Assembly: GCF_016918015.1 (NCBI RefSeq)
Contig: NZ_JAERMK010000008.1
Coordinates: 62,001-126,000 of the forward strand
Direction of reading: 5' to 3'
Origin: Glycomyces sp. YM15
GTDB taxonomy: Bacteria; Actinomycetota; Actinomycetes; Mycobacteriales; Micromonosporaceae
DNA: 64,000 nt
The notes under the pieces are model-generated. The model saw only the letters and a program-made list of their open reading frames with translations, was not told the origin of the DNA and did no database searches. Positions 30,820 to 38,961 of the stretch are shown here, piece by piece. How positions within the stretch are numbered: the first letter of the stretch is position 1; each line of letters begins with the position of its first letter. Both the position numbers and the translations under genes were made by a program.

Positions 30820-31581
30820 CTAGGCGGCCTTCGCGCCGACGTAGGACTCGTAGCCTTCGGCTTCGAGCTTGTCGGCGAGTTCGGGCCCGCCCTCTTCGGC
30901 GATCTTGCCGTCGACGAAGACGTGGACGAAGTCGGGCTTCACGTACCGCAGGATCCGCGTGTAGTGCGTGATGAGCAGGACGCCCGGGTTGCTCGTGGCC
31001 TTGGCGTGGTTGATGCCCTCGGAGACGATGCGGAGGGCGTCGACGTCGAGGCCGGAGTCGGTCTCGTCGAGGATGGCCATCTTGGGCTTGAGCAGCTCCA
31101 TCTGCAGAATCTCATGGCGCTTCTTCTCGCCGCCGGAGAATCCCTCGTTCACGTTGCGGTTGATGAACGCCTCGTCCATCTTCAGCTCGGCCATGGCGCC
31201 TTTGAGGTCCTTCATCCAGGTGCGGATCTTGGGGGCCTCGCCGTCGACGGCGGTCTTGGCGGTGCGCAGGAAGTTGGAGACCGAGACGCCGGGGACCTCG
31301 ACCGGGTACTGCATGGCGAGGAAGAGGCCGGCGCGGGCGCGCTCGTCGACGGTCATCTCGAGGACGTCCTCGCCGTCGAGCAGGACGGAGCCGGAGGTGA
31401 TCTCGTACTTCGGGTGACCGGCCAGCGAGTAGGCCAGGGTCGACTTGCCGGAGCCGTTGGGGCCCATGATGGCGTGGGTCTCGCCGGAGCTGATGGTCAG
31501 GTCGACGCCGTGCAGGATCGGCTTGGCGCCCTCGTCGGTGTTGACCGAGACGTGCAGGTCGCGGATCTCGAGCTTGCTCAT
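30820..31581 (-). CDS. sufC: SufC ATPase of the SufBCD scaffold
   Basis: A 253-residue ABC-type ATPase: Walker A GPNGSGKST, Q-loop region AMQYPVEVPG, signature FSGGEKKRHE, Walker B MAILDETDSGLD and switch His in LLITHYTR. It drives conformational change in SufB-SufD during Fe-S assembly. The ATG overlaps the stop of the Rieske gene by four bases. Confidence 0.97.
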   Translation of the reverse strand: MSKLEIRDLHVSVNTDEGAKPILHGVDLTISSGETHAIMGPNGSGKSTLAYSLAGHPKYEITSGSVLLDGEDVLEMTVDERARAGLFLAMQYPVEVPGVSVSNFLRTAKTAVDGEAPKIRTWMKDLKGAMAELKMDEAFINRNVNEGFSGGEKKRHEILQMELLKPKMAILDETDSGLDVDALRIVSEGINHAKATSNPGVLLITHYTRILRYVKPDFVHVFVDGKIAEEGGPELADKLEAEGYESYVGAKAA

Positions 31582-31958
31582 GACAGTTCCTTCGGCGATG
31601 CTTGCGAGCCGAACGTGGGCTCAGTGGCGTTTTCGGTGGTCTTGGGTTTCAGGCTGAGATAGACGTCGCCGTCGCGGATCTCGATCGGATAGGTCGGGAC
31701 CGCGGTCGTGGCGGGCGGCCCGGACGGCTTGCCGGTGCGCAGGTCGAAGGTCGACCCGTGCAGCCAGCATTCGATCGAGCAGTCCTCGACGTCGCCCTCG
31801 GAGAGCGCCACGGCAGCGTGGGAGCACTCGTCGTAGAGGGCGAAGGCCTCGTCGCCTTTGCGCACGAGCACGATCGACGTGCCGTGGATGTCGGCGGCGA
31901 TGGCCTCGCCCTCCGGCAGTTCCTCGAGGGCGCATACGCGCAGGAAGTCGTCGGTCAT
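31578..31958 (-). CDS. Rieske [2Fe-2S] ferredoxin-like protein of the suf operon
   Basis: A 126-residue small Rieske protein (NirD / dioxygenase ferredoxin type). The cluster ligands are in CSHAAVAL and CWLHGSTFDLRTG, i.e. C-X-H and C-X2-H about 15 residues apart. A gene like this sits between sufD and sufC in many actinomycete suf operons; it may supply electrons for assembly, but its role is not settled. It follows sufD with no spacing. Confidence 0.93.
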   Translation of the reverse strand: MTDDFLRVCALEELPEGEAIAADIHGTSIVLVRKGDEAFALYDECSHAAVALSEGDVEDCSIECWLHGSTFDLRTGKPSGPPATTAVPTYPIEIRDGDVYLSLKPKTTENATEPTFGSQASPKELS

Positions 31959-33167
31959 CTACGCACCGGCTTCGATGTCGGCCGGGGCGAGAAACTCACC
32001 TGCGTCCAGGCGGGCGACGACGAGCTCGGTGAGCTCCTCGCGCAGGCCCTCGTCGGGGATCTTCTGGACGATCTCGTTGAAGAAGCCCTTGACGACCAGG
32101 CGGCGGGCCTCCGCTTCGGGGATGCCCCTCGACTGGAGGTAGAACAGGTGCTCCTCGTCGAAGCGGCCGGTGGTCGAGGCGTGACCGGCGCCGACGATCT
32201 CACCGGTCTCGATCTCGAGGTTCGGCACCGAGTCGGCGCGGGCGCCGTCGGACAGCACGAGGTTGCGGTTGATCTCGTACGTGTCGGTGCCGGTGGCCTT
32301 GTCCTGGATGAGGACGTCGCCGATCCACACGGTGTGCGCGCCGTCGCCTTGGAGGGCGCCGCGGTAGTTCACGTTGGAGCGGCAGTCGGGGACCGCGTGG
32401 TCCACGAGCTGGCGCTGCTCCAGGTGCTGGCCGGCGTCGGCGAAGTAGAGGCCGAAGGCGTCGACGGACCCGCCCTGGGCGGCGTAGTCGACCGACAGGT
32501 ACTGGCGGACCAGGTCGCCGCCGAGCGTGACGGCGATGTGGTCGAGCTTGGCGTCCCGGCCGAGGCGGGCCTTCTGGTGCTCGACGTGGGTGGACTCGCG
32601 GTCCCATTCGGCCACGACGACCAGGCGCAGGTGCGCGCCGTCGCCGACCGAGATCTCCACGTTGTCGCCGAGGCGGGCCAGCCCGGTGTGCCGCACGATC
32701 AGGGTGACGTCGGCGTGGTGGCCGACCTCGATGAAGGTGTGGGCCCAGGTGGCGCCGTCGAGGCCGCCGCCGGTCACGTCGATCCAGACCGGTTCGGTGA
32801 CCTGCGCTTCGGGCGCGATCGCGACGAGCAGGGCCTTCTCGCTCTTCGCCCATGCGATGGCGCTGGGCCGGTCGAAGGGCTTGAGGATGGAGCCCAGGCG
32901 CTCGTCGTCCTTGCCGACGGCCTCGGCGCTGACCCCTTCGGGCAGGCTGCGGATCGCGTACTCGGCGGCCTTGGCCGCCGGGGCGGTCTCGAGGCTGTCG
33001 AGACCGGCGAGGCGCTTGATGGGCGTGAAGCGCCAGTCCTCCTCCCGGCCGGTGAGGGCCGGGAAGTCCGCGGGCTCGTAGGAGCGCAGCAGCTGCGACT
33101 TGGTCTTGGGGGGCGTCTCGCCTACACCGTGGGTGTGCGGCTTGGCGACTGCCAATTCGATGCTCAT
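31959..33167 (-). CDS. sufD: SufD scaffold subunit
   Basis: A 402-residue right-handed beta-helix protein of the SufBCD complex. The N-terminal helical part has EDWRFTPIKRLAGLD. The C-terminal core has ADSVPNLEIETGEIVGAGHAST with the conserved His, and FYLQSRGIPEAEARRLVVKGFF. It lies 34 bases after sufB and directly precedes the Rieske gene. Confidence 0.96.
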   Translation of the reverse strand: MSIELAVAKPHTHGVGETPPKTKSQLLRSYEPADFPALTGREEDWRFTPIKRLAGLDSLETAPAAKAAEYAIRSLPEGVSAEAVGKDDERLGSILKPFDRPSAIAWAKSEKALLVAIAPEAQVTEPVWIDVTGGGLDGATWAHTFIEVGHHADVTLIVRHTGLARLGDNVEISVGDGAHLRLVVVAEWDRESTHVEHQKARLGRDAKLDHIAVTLGGDLVRQYLSVDYAAQGGSVDAFGLYFADAGQHLEQRQLVDHAVPDCRSNVNYRGALQGDGAHTVWIGDVLIQDKATGTDTYEINRNLVLSDGARADSVPNLEIETGEIVGAGHASTTGRFDEEHLFYLQSRGIPEAEARRLVVKGFFNEIVQKIPDEGLREELTELVVARLDAGEFLAPADIEAGA

Positions 33168-33201
33168 GAAATCTCTGGTTTCCTCGTCCTGGCCGGGTCG
33201 C

Positions 33202-34635
33202 TTAACCGACCGCGCCTTCCATTTGCAGCTCGATCAAGCGGTTGAGCTCGAGGGCGTACTCCATCGGGAGTTCCTTGGCGATGGGCTCGATGAAGCCGCG
33301 CACGATCATCGCCGCCGCCTCGTCCTCGGTGAGGCCCCGGCTCATGAGGTAGAACATCTGGTCCTCGCCGATCTTGGAGACCGTCGCCTCGTGGCCCATG
33401 TCGACGTCGTCCTCGCGGATGTCGACGTACGGGTACGTGTCGGAGCGCGAGATGGTGTCGACCAGCAGCGCGTCGCACTTGACCGTGGACTTCGAGTGGT
33501 GCGAGCCCTCGTCGACCTTGACCAGGCCGCGGTACGAGGTGCGGCCGCCGCCGCGCGAGATCGACTTGGAGACGATCGTCGAGGAGGTGTGCGGCGCGGC
33601 GTGCGTCATCTTCGCGCCGGTGTCCTGGTGCTGGCCCTCGCCGGCCATGGCGACGGACAGGACTTCGCCCTTGGCGTGCTCGCCGACCATGACCACGGCC
33701 GGGTACTTCATGGTGACCTTGGAGCCGAGGTTGCCGTCGACCCATTCCATGGTCGCGCCCTGCTCGGCGATCGCGCGCTTGGTGACCAGGTTGTAGACGT
33801 TGGACGACCAGTTCTGGATGGTCGTGTAGCGGACGCGGGCGTCCTTCTTGACGATGATCTCGACGACCGCGGAGTGCAGCGAGTCCGAGGAGTACACCGG
33901 GGCGGTGCAGCCCTCGATGTAGTGCACGAACGAGCCTTCGTCGGCGATGATGAGCGTGCGCTCGAACTGGCCCATGTTCTCGGTGTTGATCCTGAAGTAG
34001 GCCTGGAGCGGGATGTCGACGTGGACGCCCTTGGGCACGTAGATGAACGAGCCGCCCGACCAGGTGGCGGTGTTGAGCGCGGCGAACTTGTTGTCGCCCA
34101 CCGGGATCACGGAGCCGAAGTACTCCTTGAAGATCTCCGGGTGCTCGCGCAGGCCCGTGTCGGTGTCCATGAAGACGACGCCCTGCTGCTCCAGGTCCTC
34201 GCGGATGGAGTGGTAGAGCACCGTGGACTCGTACTGGGCGGCGACGCCGGAGACGAGCTGCTGGCGCTCGGCCTCGGGGATGCCCAGCTTGTCGTAGGTC
34301 TTCTTGATGTCCTCGGGCAGGTCCTCCCAGGACTCGGCCTGGCGCTCGGAGGCCTCGACGTAGTACTTGATGTTGTCGAAGTCGATGCCGGACAGGTCGG
34401 CGCCCCAGTTGGGCATGGGCTTGCGGCCGAAGAGTTTGAGGCCCTTCAGACGCAGGTCGAGCATCCACTCGGGTTCGTTCTTGCGCGCGGAGATGTCGCG
34501 GACGACCTCTTCGGTCAGACCGCGGCGCGCGTTCGCGCCGGCGGCGTCGGAGTCGGCCCAGCCGTACTCGTACCGCTCGAGGGAGGCGAGGGCCTCTTCT
34601 TGGCTCAGCGGCTCGGGCTTCTGCGTGTCGGTCAT
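33202..34635 (-). CDS. sufB: SufB scaffold subunit
   Basis: A 477-residue Fe-S scaffold protein, the most conserved of the operon. Visible landmarks are [15 protein letters not shown], the core [51 protein letters not shown] and the C-terminal [22 protein letters not shown] chose the ATG at 34635, which has AAGGTGAG 7 bases upstream; a GTG four codons earlier falls inside that ribosome-binding site. It follows sufR after 27 bases. Confidence 0.97.
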   Translation of the reverse strand: MTDTQKPEPLSQEEALASLERYEYGWADSDAAGANARRGLTEEVVRDISARKNEPEWMLDLRLKGLKLFGRKPMPNWGADLSGIDFDNIKYYVEASERQAESWEDLPEDIKKTYDKLGIPEAERQQLVSGVAAQYESTVLYHSIREDLEQQGVVFMDTDTGLREHPEIFKEYFGSVIPVGDNKFAALNTATWSGGSFIYVPKGVHVDIPLQAYFRINTENMGQFERTLIIADEGSFVHYIEGCTAPVYSSDSLHSAVVEIIVKKDARVRYTTIQNWSSNVYNLVTKRAIAEQGATMEWVDGNLGSKVTMKYPAVVMVGEHAKGEVLSVAMAGEGQHQDTGAKMTHAAPHTSSTIVSKSISRGGGRTSYRGLVKVDEGSHHSKSTVKCDALLVDTISRSDTYPYVDIREDDVDMGHEATVSKIGEDQMFYLMSRGLTEDEAAAMIVRGFIEPIAKELPMEYALELNRLIELQMEGAVG

Positions 34636-34662
34636 CTCAAGTCTCACCTTTGACCTGTCGGG

Positions 34663-35385
34663 TTATCGGTCTGCGCGTTCGGGGTCGGGCAATGGCACCG
34701 GGCCGTCGGCGCCCGCGGCCCGAAGGCCCCGGTTCGTGCCGGGCACGTGGGTGGTGCACACCCCGTCCCCGTTGGCGATCGTCGCCAGTCGCTGGACGTG
34801 AACGCCCAGCAGGCGGCTGATCACCCGCGTCTCCGCCTCGCACAGCTGCGGGAACTCCGCGGCCACGCCCGCCACCGGGCAGTGATGCTGGCAGATCTGC
34901 CCGCCCGAGGCGATGACCGACGCCGTGGCGGCGTAGCCCTCGCCTGACATGGCGGTCGCCAGCGCCTGCGCGCGGGCCATCGAGTCGTCCGAGTCGACCG
35001 CGTCCATGGCGGCCCGGCAGCGGGCCTCCAGTCGCGCGACCTGCTCGGCGGCGAAGCCGCCTATGGCGTCCTCGCCTTCGAAGCGGCGGATCCAGCGCAG
35101 CGCCTCCATCGCGAGGTCGTCGTAGGTGTGGCCGAAGTTGGTGCGGGCGGCGGGCGTGAGCTGGTAGCTCTTGGCGGGCCTTCCGCGTCCGGAGGTCTTG
35201 ACCACGCGGGTCTCGACCTGGCCTTCGGCCTCCATCGCGTCCAGATGGCGGCGGGTGGCGGTGGCGGTGATGCCGAGGTCTTGCGCGAGGTCGGCGGCCG
35301 TGGCGTGACCGCGTTCGAGCAGCAACCGGGTCACTCGGCGGCGGGTGTCCCCGTCGGTCGAGTGACTGGTCGCCCTCGTCACCAT
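34663..35385 (-). CDS. sufR: SufR, iron-sulfur-sensing repressor of the suf operon
   Basis: A 240-residue DeoR-like regulator. The N-terminal winged helix (TRRRVTRLLLERGHATAADLAQDLGITATATRRHLDAME) is followed by a [4Fe-4S] binding region with cysteines in ICQHHCPVAGVAAEFPQLC and GVCTTH. Apo-SufR releases the suf promoter when clusters are scarce. It is the first gene of the suf operon, the usual actinobacterial order. The ATG at 35385 gives the family start; a GTG two codons upstream is possible. No good ribosome-binding site is visible. Confidence 0.94.
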   Translation of the reverse strand: MVTRATSHSTDGDTRRRVTRLLLERGHATAADLAQDLGITATATRRHLDAMEAEGQVETRVVKTSGRGRPAKSYQLTPAARTNFGHTYDDLAMEALRWIRRFEGEDAIGGFAAEQVARLEARCRAAMDAVDSDDSMARAQALATAMSGEGYAATASVIASGGQICQHHCPVAGVAAEFPQLCEAETRVISRLLGVHVQRLATIANGDGVCTTHVPGTNRGLRAAGADGPVPLPDPERADR

Positions 35386-35452
35386 TTCCACAACACAAAG
35401 CTTACTTAATTCGGCGCGGCACGTCGAGACGGCCTTCGGTGAGACGGGGCAC

Positions 35453-35471
35453 GCAGGTTTGCCTAACCTCA
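35453..35471 (-). promoter_or_regulatory. IdeR/DtxR-like iron box between sufR and ctaA
   Basis: Read on the minus strand the 19-mer matches the DtxR/IdeR consensus TTAGGTTAGGCTAACCTAA at 15 positions, including the AGGTTAGGC core and AACCT. It lies 67 bases before the sufR start codon and 79 bases before the divergent ctaA start, so it could make either unit respond to iron. By-eye match, not scored with a matrix. Confidence 0.55.
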
Positions 35472-35550
35472 CCTTCCTCAGGCGACGCTCCAGCCCACAT
35501 CGCGAGGCCCGGCCCGAAGCCCTGACCGGCGGCAGGGATAAATTCGCGGC

Positions 35551-36663
35551 GTGAACCTGTTGCAGCGGTGGTTTGGCAGACCTGGCGCGGTGCGCCGGTG
35601 GGCGCTCGCGAGCGTCATCGCGAACGTCGGCATCATCGTGACCGGCGGCGCGGTGCGGCTGACCGAGTCCGGCCTGGGCTGCCCCGAGTGGCCGAAGTGC
35701 ACCACCGACTCGCTGGTGGCGACCCCTGAGATGGGGATATACGGGGCGATCGAGTTCGGGAACCGGGTCCTGACCTGGGTGCTCGTCGCGATCGCGATCG
35801 GTGCCCTGGTAGCGGCGTGGCGGCGGATCCCGCGGCGGTCGTCGCTGGTGAAGCTGGCGTTCGGCGCGTGCCTGTATGTGCCGGTTCAGGCGATCATCGG
35901 CGGCATCACGGTCTGGACGGGCTTGAACCCGTGGGTCGTCGGCCTGCACTTCCTGGCCTCGATCCCGCTGGTTGCGCTCTCGGTGGCGCTGTACGTGCGC
36001 TCGGGCGAACCGGACGGCGAAGTCGTGCCTCTGGTCCCGCACCCGGTGCGGCTGCTCGCTCGCGGCCTGGTGGGCGTCGCGTTCGCCGTGATCGTGCTCG
36101 GCGTGGTGGTCACCGGTTCGGGCCCGCACGCGGGCGACGCCGAGACGCCGCGCAACGGCCTGGACCCGGCGCTGATGTCGCAGTTCCACGCGGACCTGGT
36201 GTGGCTGCTGCTGGGCATGACCGTCGCCCTCATCGCGGCGCTGCACGCGGTGAAGGCCCCGGCCCTCGCGAAGCGCGCGGCGTACACGCTGCTCGTGGTC
36301 GAGCTCCTGCAAGGGGTCATCGGCTACACGCAGTACTACCTGGATCTGCCGGTGCTCCTGGTCGGCCTGCACATGCTGGGCGCGGGAGTCCTCTGGGTCG
36401 CGGTGGTGGCGGTCCCCTTCAGCCTGCGCAGACGCGAACCGAGCATCGAGGCGGCTCCGCTCCATTACGAGATCCACGGCGACCGCGAAGGCGACCGCAT
36501 CCTCGACCCCGAACCCGTCGCCTTACCCTGGAATGACCTCGACGGCGGCGTGGTGCGCGCCCAGCAGCTTCGCGTCGCCCGTAAGCAGCGGCGCGCTGAG
36601 CAGTTCGGCGAGCGCGATGTATGCGGCGTCATAGGCGTTGAAGTTGTGTCGCAGTGCCCATGA
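35551..36663 (+). CDS. ctaA: Heme A synthase (CtaA/COX15), C-terminus possibly altered
   Basis: A 370-residue membrane protein with eight predicted segments, converting heme O to heme A for cytochrome oxidase. GGAVRLTESGLGCPEWPKC carries the conserved Glu and the disulfide pair of the first extracytoplasmic loop. Heme-ligand histidines lie in GLHFLAS, QFHADLVW and GLHMLGAG. The start is the GTG at 35551. The last 47 or so codons run through the 3' end of the opposing vapC gene and read as basic, featureless sequence after VALPWNDL, unlike CtaA C-termini. The native 3' end was probably lost when accessory DNA arrived. Confidence 0.9.
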   Translation: MNLLQRWFGRPGAVRRWALASVIANVGIIVTGGAVRLTESGLGCPEWPKCTTDSLVATPEMGIYGAIEFGNRVLTWVLVAIAIGALVAAWRRIPRRSSLVKLAFGACLYVPVQAIIGGITVWTGLNPWVVGLHFLASIPLVALSVALYVRSGEPDGEVVPLVPHPVRLLARGLVGVAFAVIVLGVVVTGSGPHAGDAETPRNGLDPALMSQFHADLVWLLLGMTVALIAALHAVKAPALAKRAAYTLLVVELLQGVIGYTQYYLDLPVLLVGLHMLGAGVLWVAVVAVPFSLRRREPSIEAAPLHYEIHGDREGDRILDPEPVALPWNDLDGGVVRAQQLRVARKQRRAEQFGERDVCGVIGVEVVSQCP

Positions 36664-36918
36664 TCGATCGACCGTGACCGAGCCGGGATAGCGCTGGATC
36701 GGCAGGTCGGCGAAATCCGTCCGCGCCCCGTCGGCAACTGCTTCGGTGATCCTCCCTCCGAGAAGGAGTCCACGGATGACGTTTCCGAACTCGTAGTCGA
36801 TGAGCTGCGGCGCATGAAGCGTCCGTGGTGAGGAAAGTCGGCGCCGGAGCAGTTCGTTGCCTTTGCCTTCGAGGAGTGCGTAGACGATGATCGAGTTGTC
36901 GACGACCAGTTCGTTCAC
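36523..36918 (-). CDS. vapC: PIN-domain toxin, VapC/FitB type
   Basis: A 131-residue PIN-domain ribonuclease. The acidic metal ligands are visible: Asp in LVVDNSIIVYALLE, Glu in LIDYEFGNVI, Asp in NAYDAAYIALAE and Asp in LTGDAKL. It would cleave RNA unless held by the upstream antitoxin, which overlaps it by four bases (GTGA, GTG start). Its last 141 bases overlap the 3' end of ctaA in the opposite direction. Codon use is less GC-biased than in the neighbouring housekeeping genes. Confidence 0.88.
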   Translation of the reverse strand: MNELVVDNSIIVYALLEGKGNELLRRRLSSPRTLHAPQLIDYEFGNVIRGLLLGGRITEAVADGARTDFADLPIQRYPGSVTVDRSWALRHNFNAYDAAYIALAELLSAPLLTGDAKLLGAHHAAVEVIPG

Positions 36919-37142
36919 AGATCGCGGCCCTCGCGGGTGGCGGCCACGATCTCCGCCATCGACACGCCGGCCGAACGCCGAGCCGCGCGCGCCAGCACCT
37001 CGGCGACTGTGGGACTCGCCGCCGCTTCTATCACCATCCGCCGTAGGTAGGCCTGGAGGCTCATGCCTTCGGCGGCCGCCCGCACGCGCATCACATCGAG
37101 TGATTCATCGGGGATGTCGCGGATCTGCACGGCCTTGGTCAT
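36915..37142 (-). CDS. vapB: Ribbon-helix-helix antitoxin, VapB/FitA type
   Basis: A 75-residue protein with MTKAVQIRDIPDESLDVMR followed by the helix pair of a FitA-like ribbon-helix-helix domain (AEGMSLQAYLRRMVIEAA). The C-terminal tail that should wrap the toxin follows. The ATG at 37142 is preferred; a frame extension to 37175 lies inside the TnpB remnant. It directly precedes and overlaps vapC, the standard order for such modules. Confidence 0.85.
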   Translation of the reverse strand: MTKAVQIRDIPDESLDVMRVRAAAEGMSLQAYLRRMVIEAAASPTVAEVLARAARRSAGVSMAEIVAATREGRDL

Positions 37143-37687
37143 GACCTCATGATAGCGAATTGCACCCACGAACACCAGATTACAAGCACGAAGGCGAACT
37201 CCCGGGAATGGCGACCGGGACCGCGTGTTCCGAGCTTCGGCAGACGCAACCGCCCGTCATCGAGCAACTTGAACCCGGCATTGCGGGTGAACCGCGCAGC
37301 CTGGCGATACGACCGCTTCTTGAACCGCGGCAATCCCATCCGGCGGCCCTTGCGTTTCCCCTTGATCGAAGCGAAGAAGTTCGCATACGCCGCATCCGCG
37401 TCACGCAGCGCTTGCTGCAGCGGCACCGACGACACCTCACCGAGCCATGCCCGCTCCTCGGTCCGCTTCGCCTCCGTGATGAGTTTCCGGCTCAACTCGG
37501 CGCTACTCGGATACGGCAGGCCCTCGGCATGGGCACGGCGGCGGGCCGCCACCGCATCGTTGAACACCACCCGGCAGCACCCGAACAACCGCGCCGCCCG
37601 AAGGCGTTGCGGCACTGTCGGATACACCCGGAAGGTGTAACGAAGCTGCGTACCCGTGCGTACAAGACCAAAGAAGGGGTATGACAA
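37139..37687 (-). pseudogene. Truncated IS200/IS605-family TnpB (N-terminal part only)
   Basis: The frame encodes 182 residues that match the N-terminal half of IS605-type TnpB: QLRYTFRVYPTVPQRLRAAR, CCRVVFNDAVAARRRAH, RAWLGEVSSVPLQQALRDAD, FASIKGKRKGRRMGLPRFKKR and FTRNAGFKLLDDGRLRLPKLG. The similarity ends there. The RuvC-like catalytic half and the zinc ribbon are missing, and a PVAIPGSSPSC-like continuation in another frame suggests a frameshift before the deletion. The coding start is probably the GTG at 37663. No TnpA and no intact element end were found, so this is a dead remnant. It abuts vapB, which starts at its truncated end. Confidence 0.85.
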
Positions 37688-37713
37688 TCCAACCCATCTA
37701 GGACTGCCCCTGC

Positions 37714-37836
37714 CTAATGGATCATGTCGGCAGCGATCACGATGCTTGAATCAGCTTCGGCGGCGGTGAGCGAAGCGAGCACCACGGCCGCGGCTACCGC
37801 CACGGCCAGGGTGCGGGTTCTTATCGGAGGCTGCAT
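37714..37836 (-). pseudogene. Short secreted-protein start, probably the broken end of a gene
   Basis: A 40-codon frame starting at an ATG (a second in-frame ATG lies at 37851) encodes a classic signal peptide: a basic PIRTRT segment, an Ala/Val core and LTAAEADSS, then a stop 10 residues later. It reads toward the TnpB remnant 27 bases away. The likely explanation is a secreted-protein gene truncated by the insertion, though a genuine small secreted peptide cannot be excluded. No ribosome-binding site is evident. Confidence 0.4.
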
Positions 37837-37957
37837 CGGCTCCCGTCCCATTGTGTGAGGGTGAAATATTTGAATGTATTGTGCATGTTAACGGTCACTC
37901 GCTTCAAGAGTCCTGACATAGACCGGTCTGTCGGAGGCCGAAGGAGCCTGGACGCCA

Positions 37958-37963
37958 TACAAT
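37958..37963 (+). promoter_or_regulatory. -10 element of a leaderless ADP-ribosylglycohydrolase transcript
   Basis: TACAAT lies 6 bases before the GTG start of the next gene and there is no ribosome-binding site, the typical arrangement for a leaderless actinobacterial mRNA. A -35 box is not obvious. Confidence 0.5.
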
Positions 37964-37969
37964 CCCGGC

Positions 37970-38920
37970 GTGATTCAAACGCTCACGCGGCACGACCGCG
38001 TCCTCGGATGCCTCATCGGCGGAGCGGTCGGCGACGCCCTCGGATATCAGGTCGAATTCGACCGGTGGGACGCCATCGCGGAGGACTACGGACCTGACGG
38101 CGTCACCGAACTTCGCTACAACCAGATCTCCGACGACACCCAGATGACCCTCTTCACCGTTGAAGGGCTGCTGGAGGCCGAACCGGGTGACGAGTTCGCG
38201 TCGCTCAAGCGCGCCTACATGCGCTGGTATGCGACGCAGCAGGAGTACCTGCCGCCGAGCGGCGCGCGGGGACTGGCGGCCGAGCCGTGGCTCTACGACC
38301 GCCGCGCCCCGGGCAACGCGTGCCTCTCAGGATTGCGCGAGGGAGGCGGCCCCGGCGTCAACGTGAACTCGAAGGGCTGCGGCACCGTCATGCGGTCGGC
38401 GCCGTTCGGATTCCGCTTCGGACCGGATGCGGCCTTCGCGCTCGCCGAGCGGTGCTCGGCGCTCACGCACGGCCACCCGACCGCCGGGGCCTCGGCGGGC
38501 GCGTTCGCGATGATCGTGGCGCACTTGATGAACGGCGAGACGCCGCAGCGTGCGGTCTCCGCGGCCCTGCTGCACCTGCGCGACGGCATCGACCGCTCCG
38601 AGACCGCTGACGCGCTGCAGCGGGCGTACCGGCTGGCGGGGAAGGTCCCGCCCGGGCCGAACACCTGCGCGCCGCTCGGCGAAGGCTGGATCGCCGAGGA
38701 AGCGCTCGCCATCGCCGTCTACTGCTTCCTCGGCACCGGCGATGTGCGAAAAGGCCTCGTCGCGTCCGTGAGCCACAGCGGCGACTCGGATTCGACCGGC
38801 GCCATCCTCGGGAACCTCTATGGCGCCGCGTACGGCCATGCGGCCCTGCCGAAGGAATGGGCATCCCAAGTGGAGGGTCGAGACGTGATCGCCTCGCTGG
38901 CCGACCGCTTCGGAGCGTAA
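37970..38920 (+). CDS. ADP-ribosylglycohydrolase family protein (DraG-like)
   Basis: A 316-residue all-helical hydrolase that removes ADP-ribose from modified targets. The dimetal-site motifs are intact: GGAVGDALGYQVEF near the N-terminus, SDDTQMTLFT near residue 50 and SGDSDSTGAILGN near 265. The target could be protein, nucleic acid or a small molecule; this cannot be read from the sequence. It starts at a GTG that appears leaderless. It stands alone between the TA/TnpB patch and malic enzyme, and a hairpin terminator follows. Confidence 0.92.
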   Translation: MIQTLTRHDRVLGCLIGGAVGDALGYQVEFDRWDAIAEDYGPDGVTELRYNQISDDTQMTLFTVEGLLEAEPGDEFASLKRAYMRWYATQQEYLPPSGARGLAAEPWLYDRRAPGNACLSGLREGGGPGVNVNSKGCGTVMRSAPFGFRFGPDAAFALAERCSALTHGHPTAGASAGAFAMIVAHLMNGETPQRAVSAALLHLRDGIDRSETADALQRAYRLAGKVPPGPNTCAPLGEGWIAEEALAIAVYCFLGTGDVRKGLVASVSHSGDSDSTGAILGNLYGAAYGHAALPKEWASQVEGRDVIASLADRFGA

Positions 38921-38922
38921 CG

Positions 38923-38952
38923 GAACGGGCGGTCCGGGCCGGCCGCCCGTTC
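38923..38952. terminator. Hairpin between the convergent ADP-ribosylglycohydrolase and malic enzyme genes
   Basis: GAACGGGCGG (38923-38932) pairs perfectly with CCGCCCGTTC (38943-38952) around a 10-base loop. It begins 3 bases after one stop and ends 9 bases before the other, so it can serve both genes. Confidence 0.8.
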
Positions 38953-38961
38953 ACGTGCTCG

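Noticed and set aside
34663-36477. A 604-codon frame extending sufR upstream through ctaA
   Set aside because: Only the last 240 codons resemble SufR; the rest is antisense to heme A synthase.
37145-37687. TnpB as an active RNA-guided nuclease with a guide RNA at its 3' end
   Set aside because: The RuvC-like half and zinc ribbon are missing and the 3' end has been deleted, so neither the nuclease nor its guide region remains.
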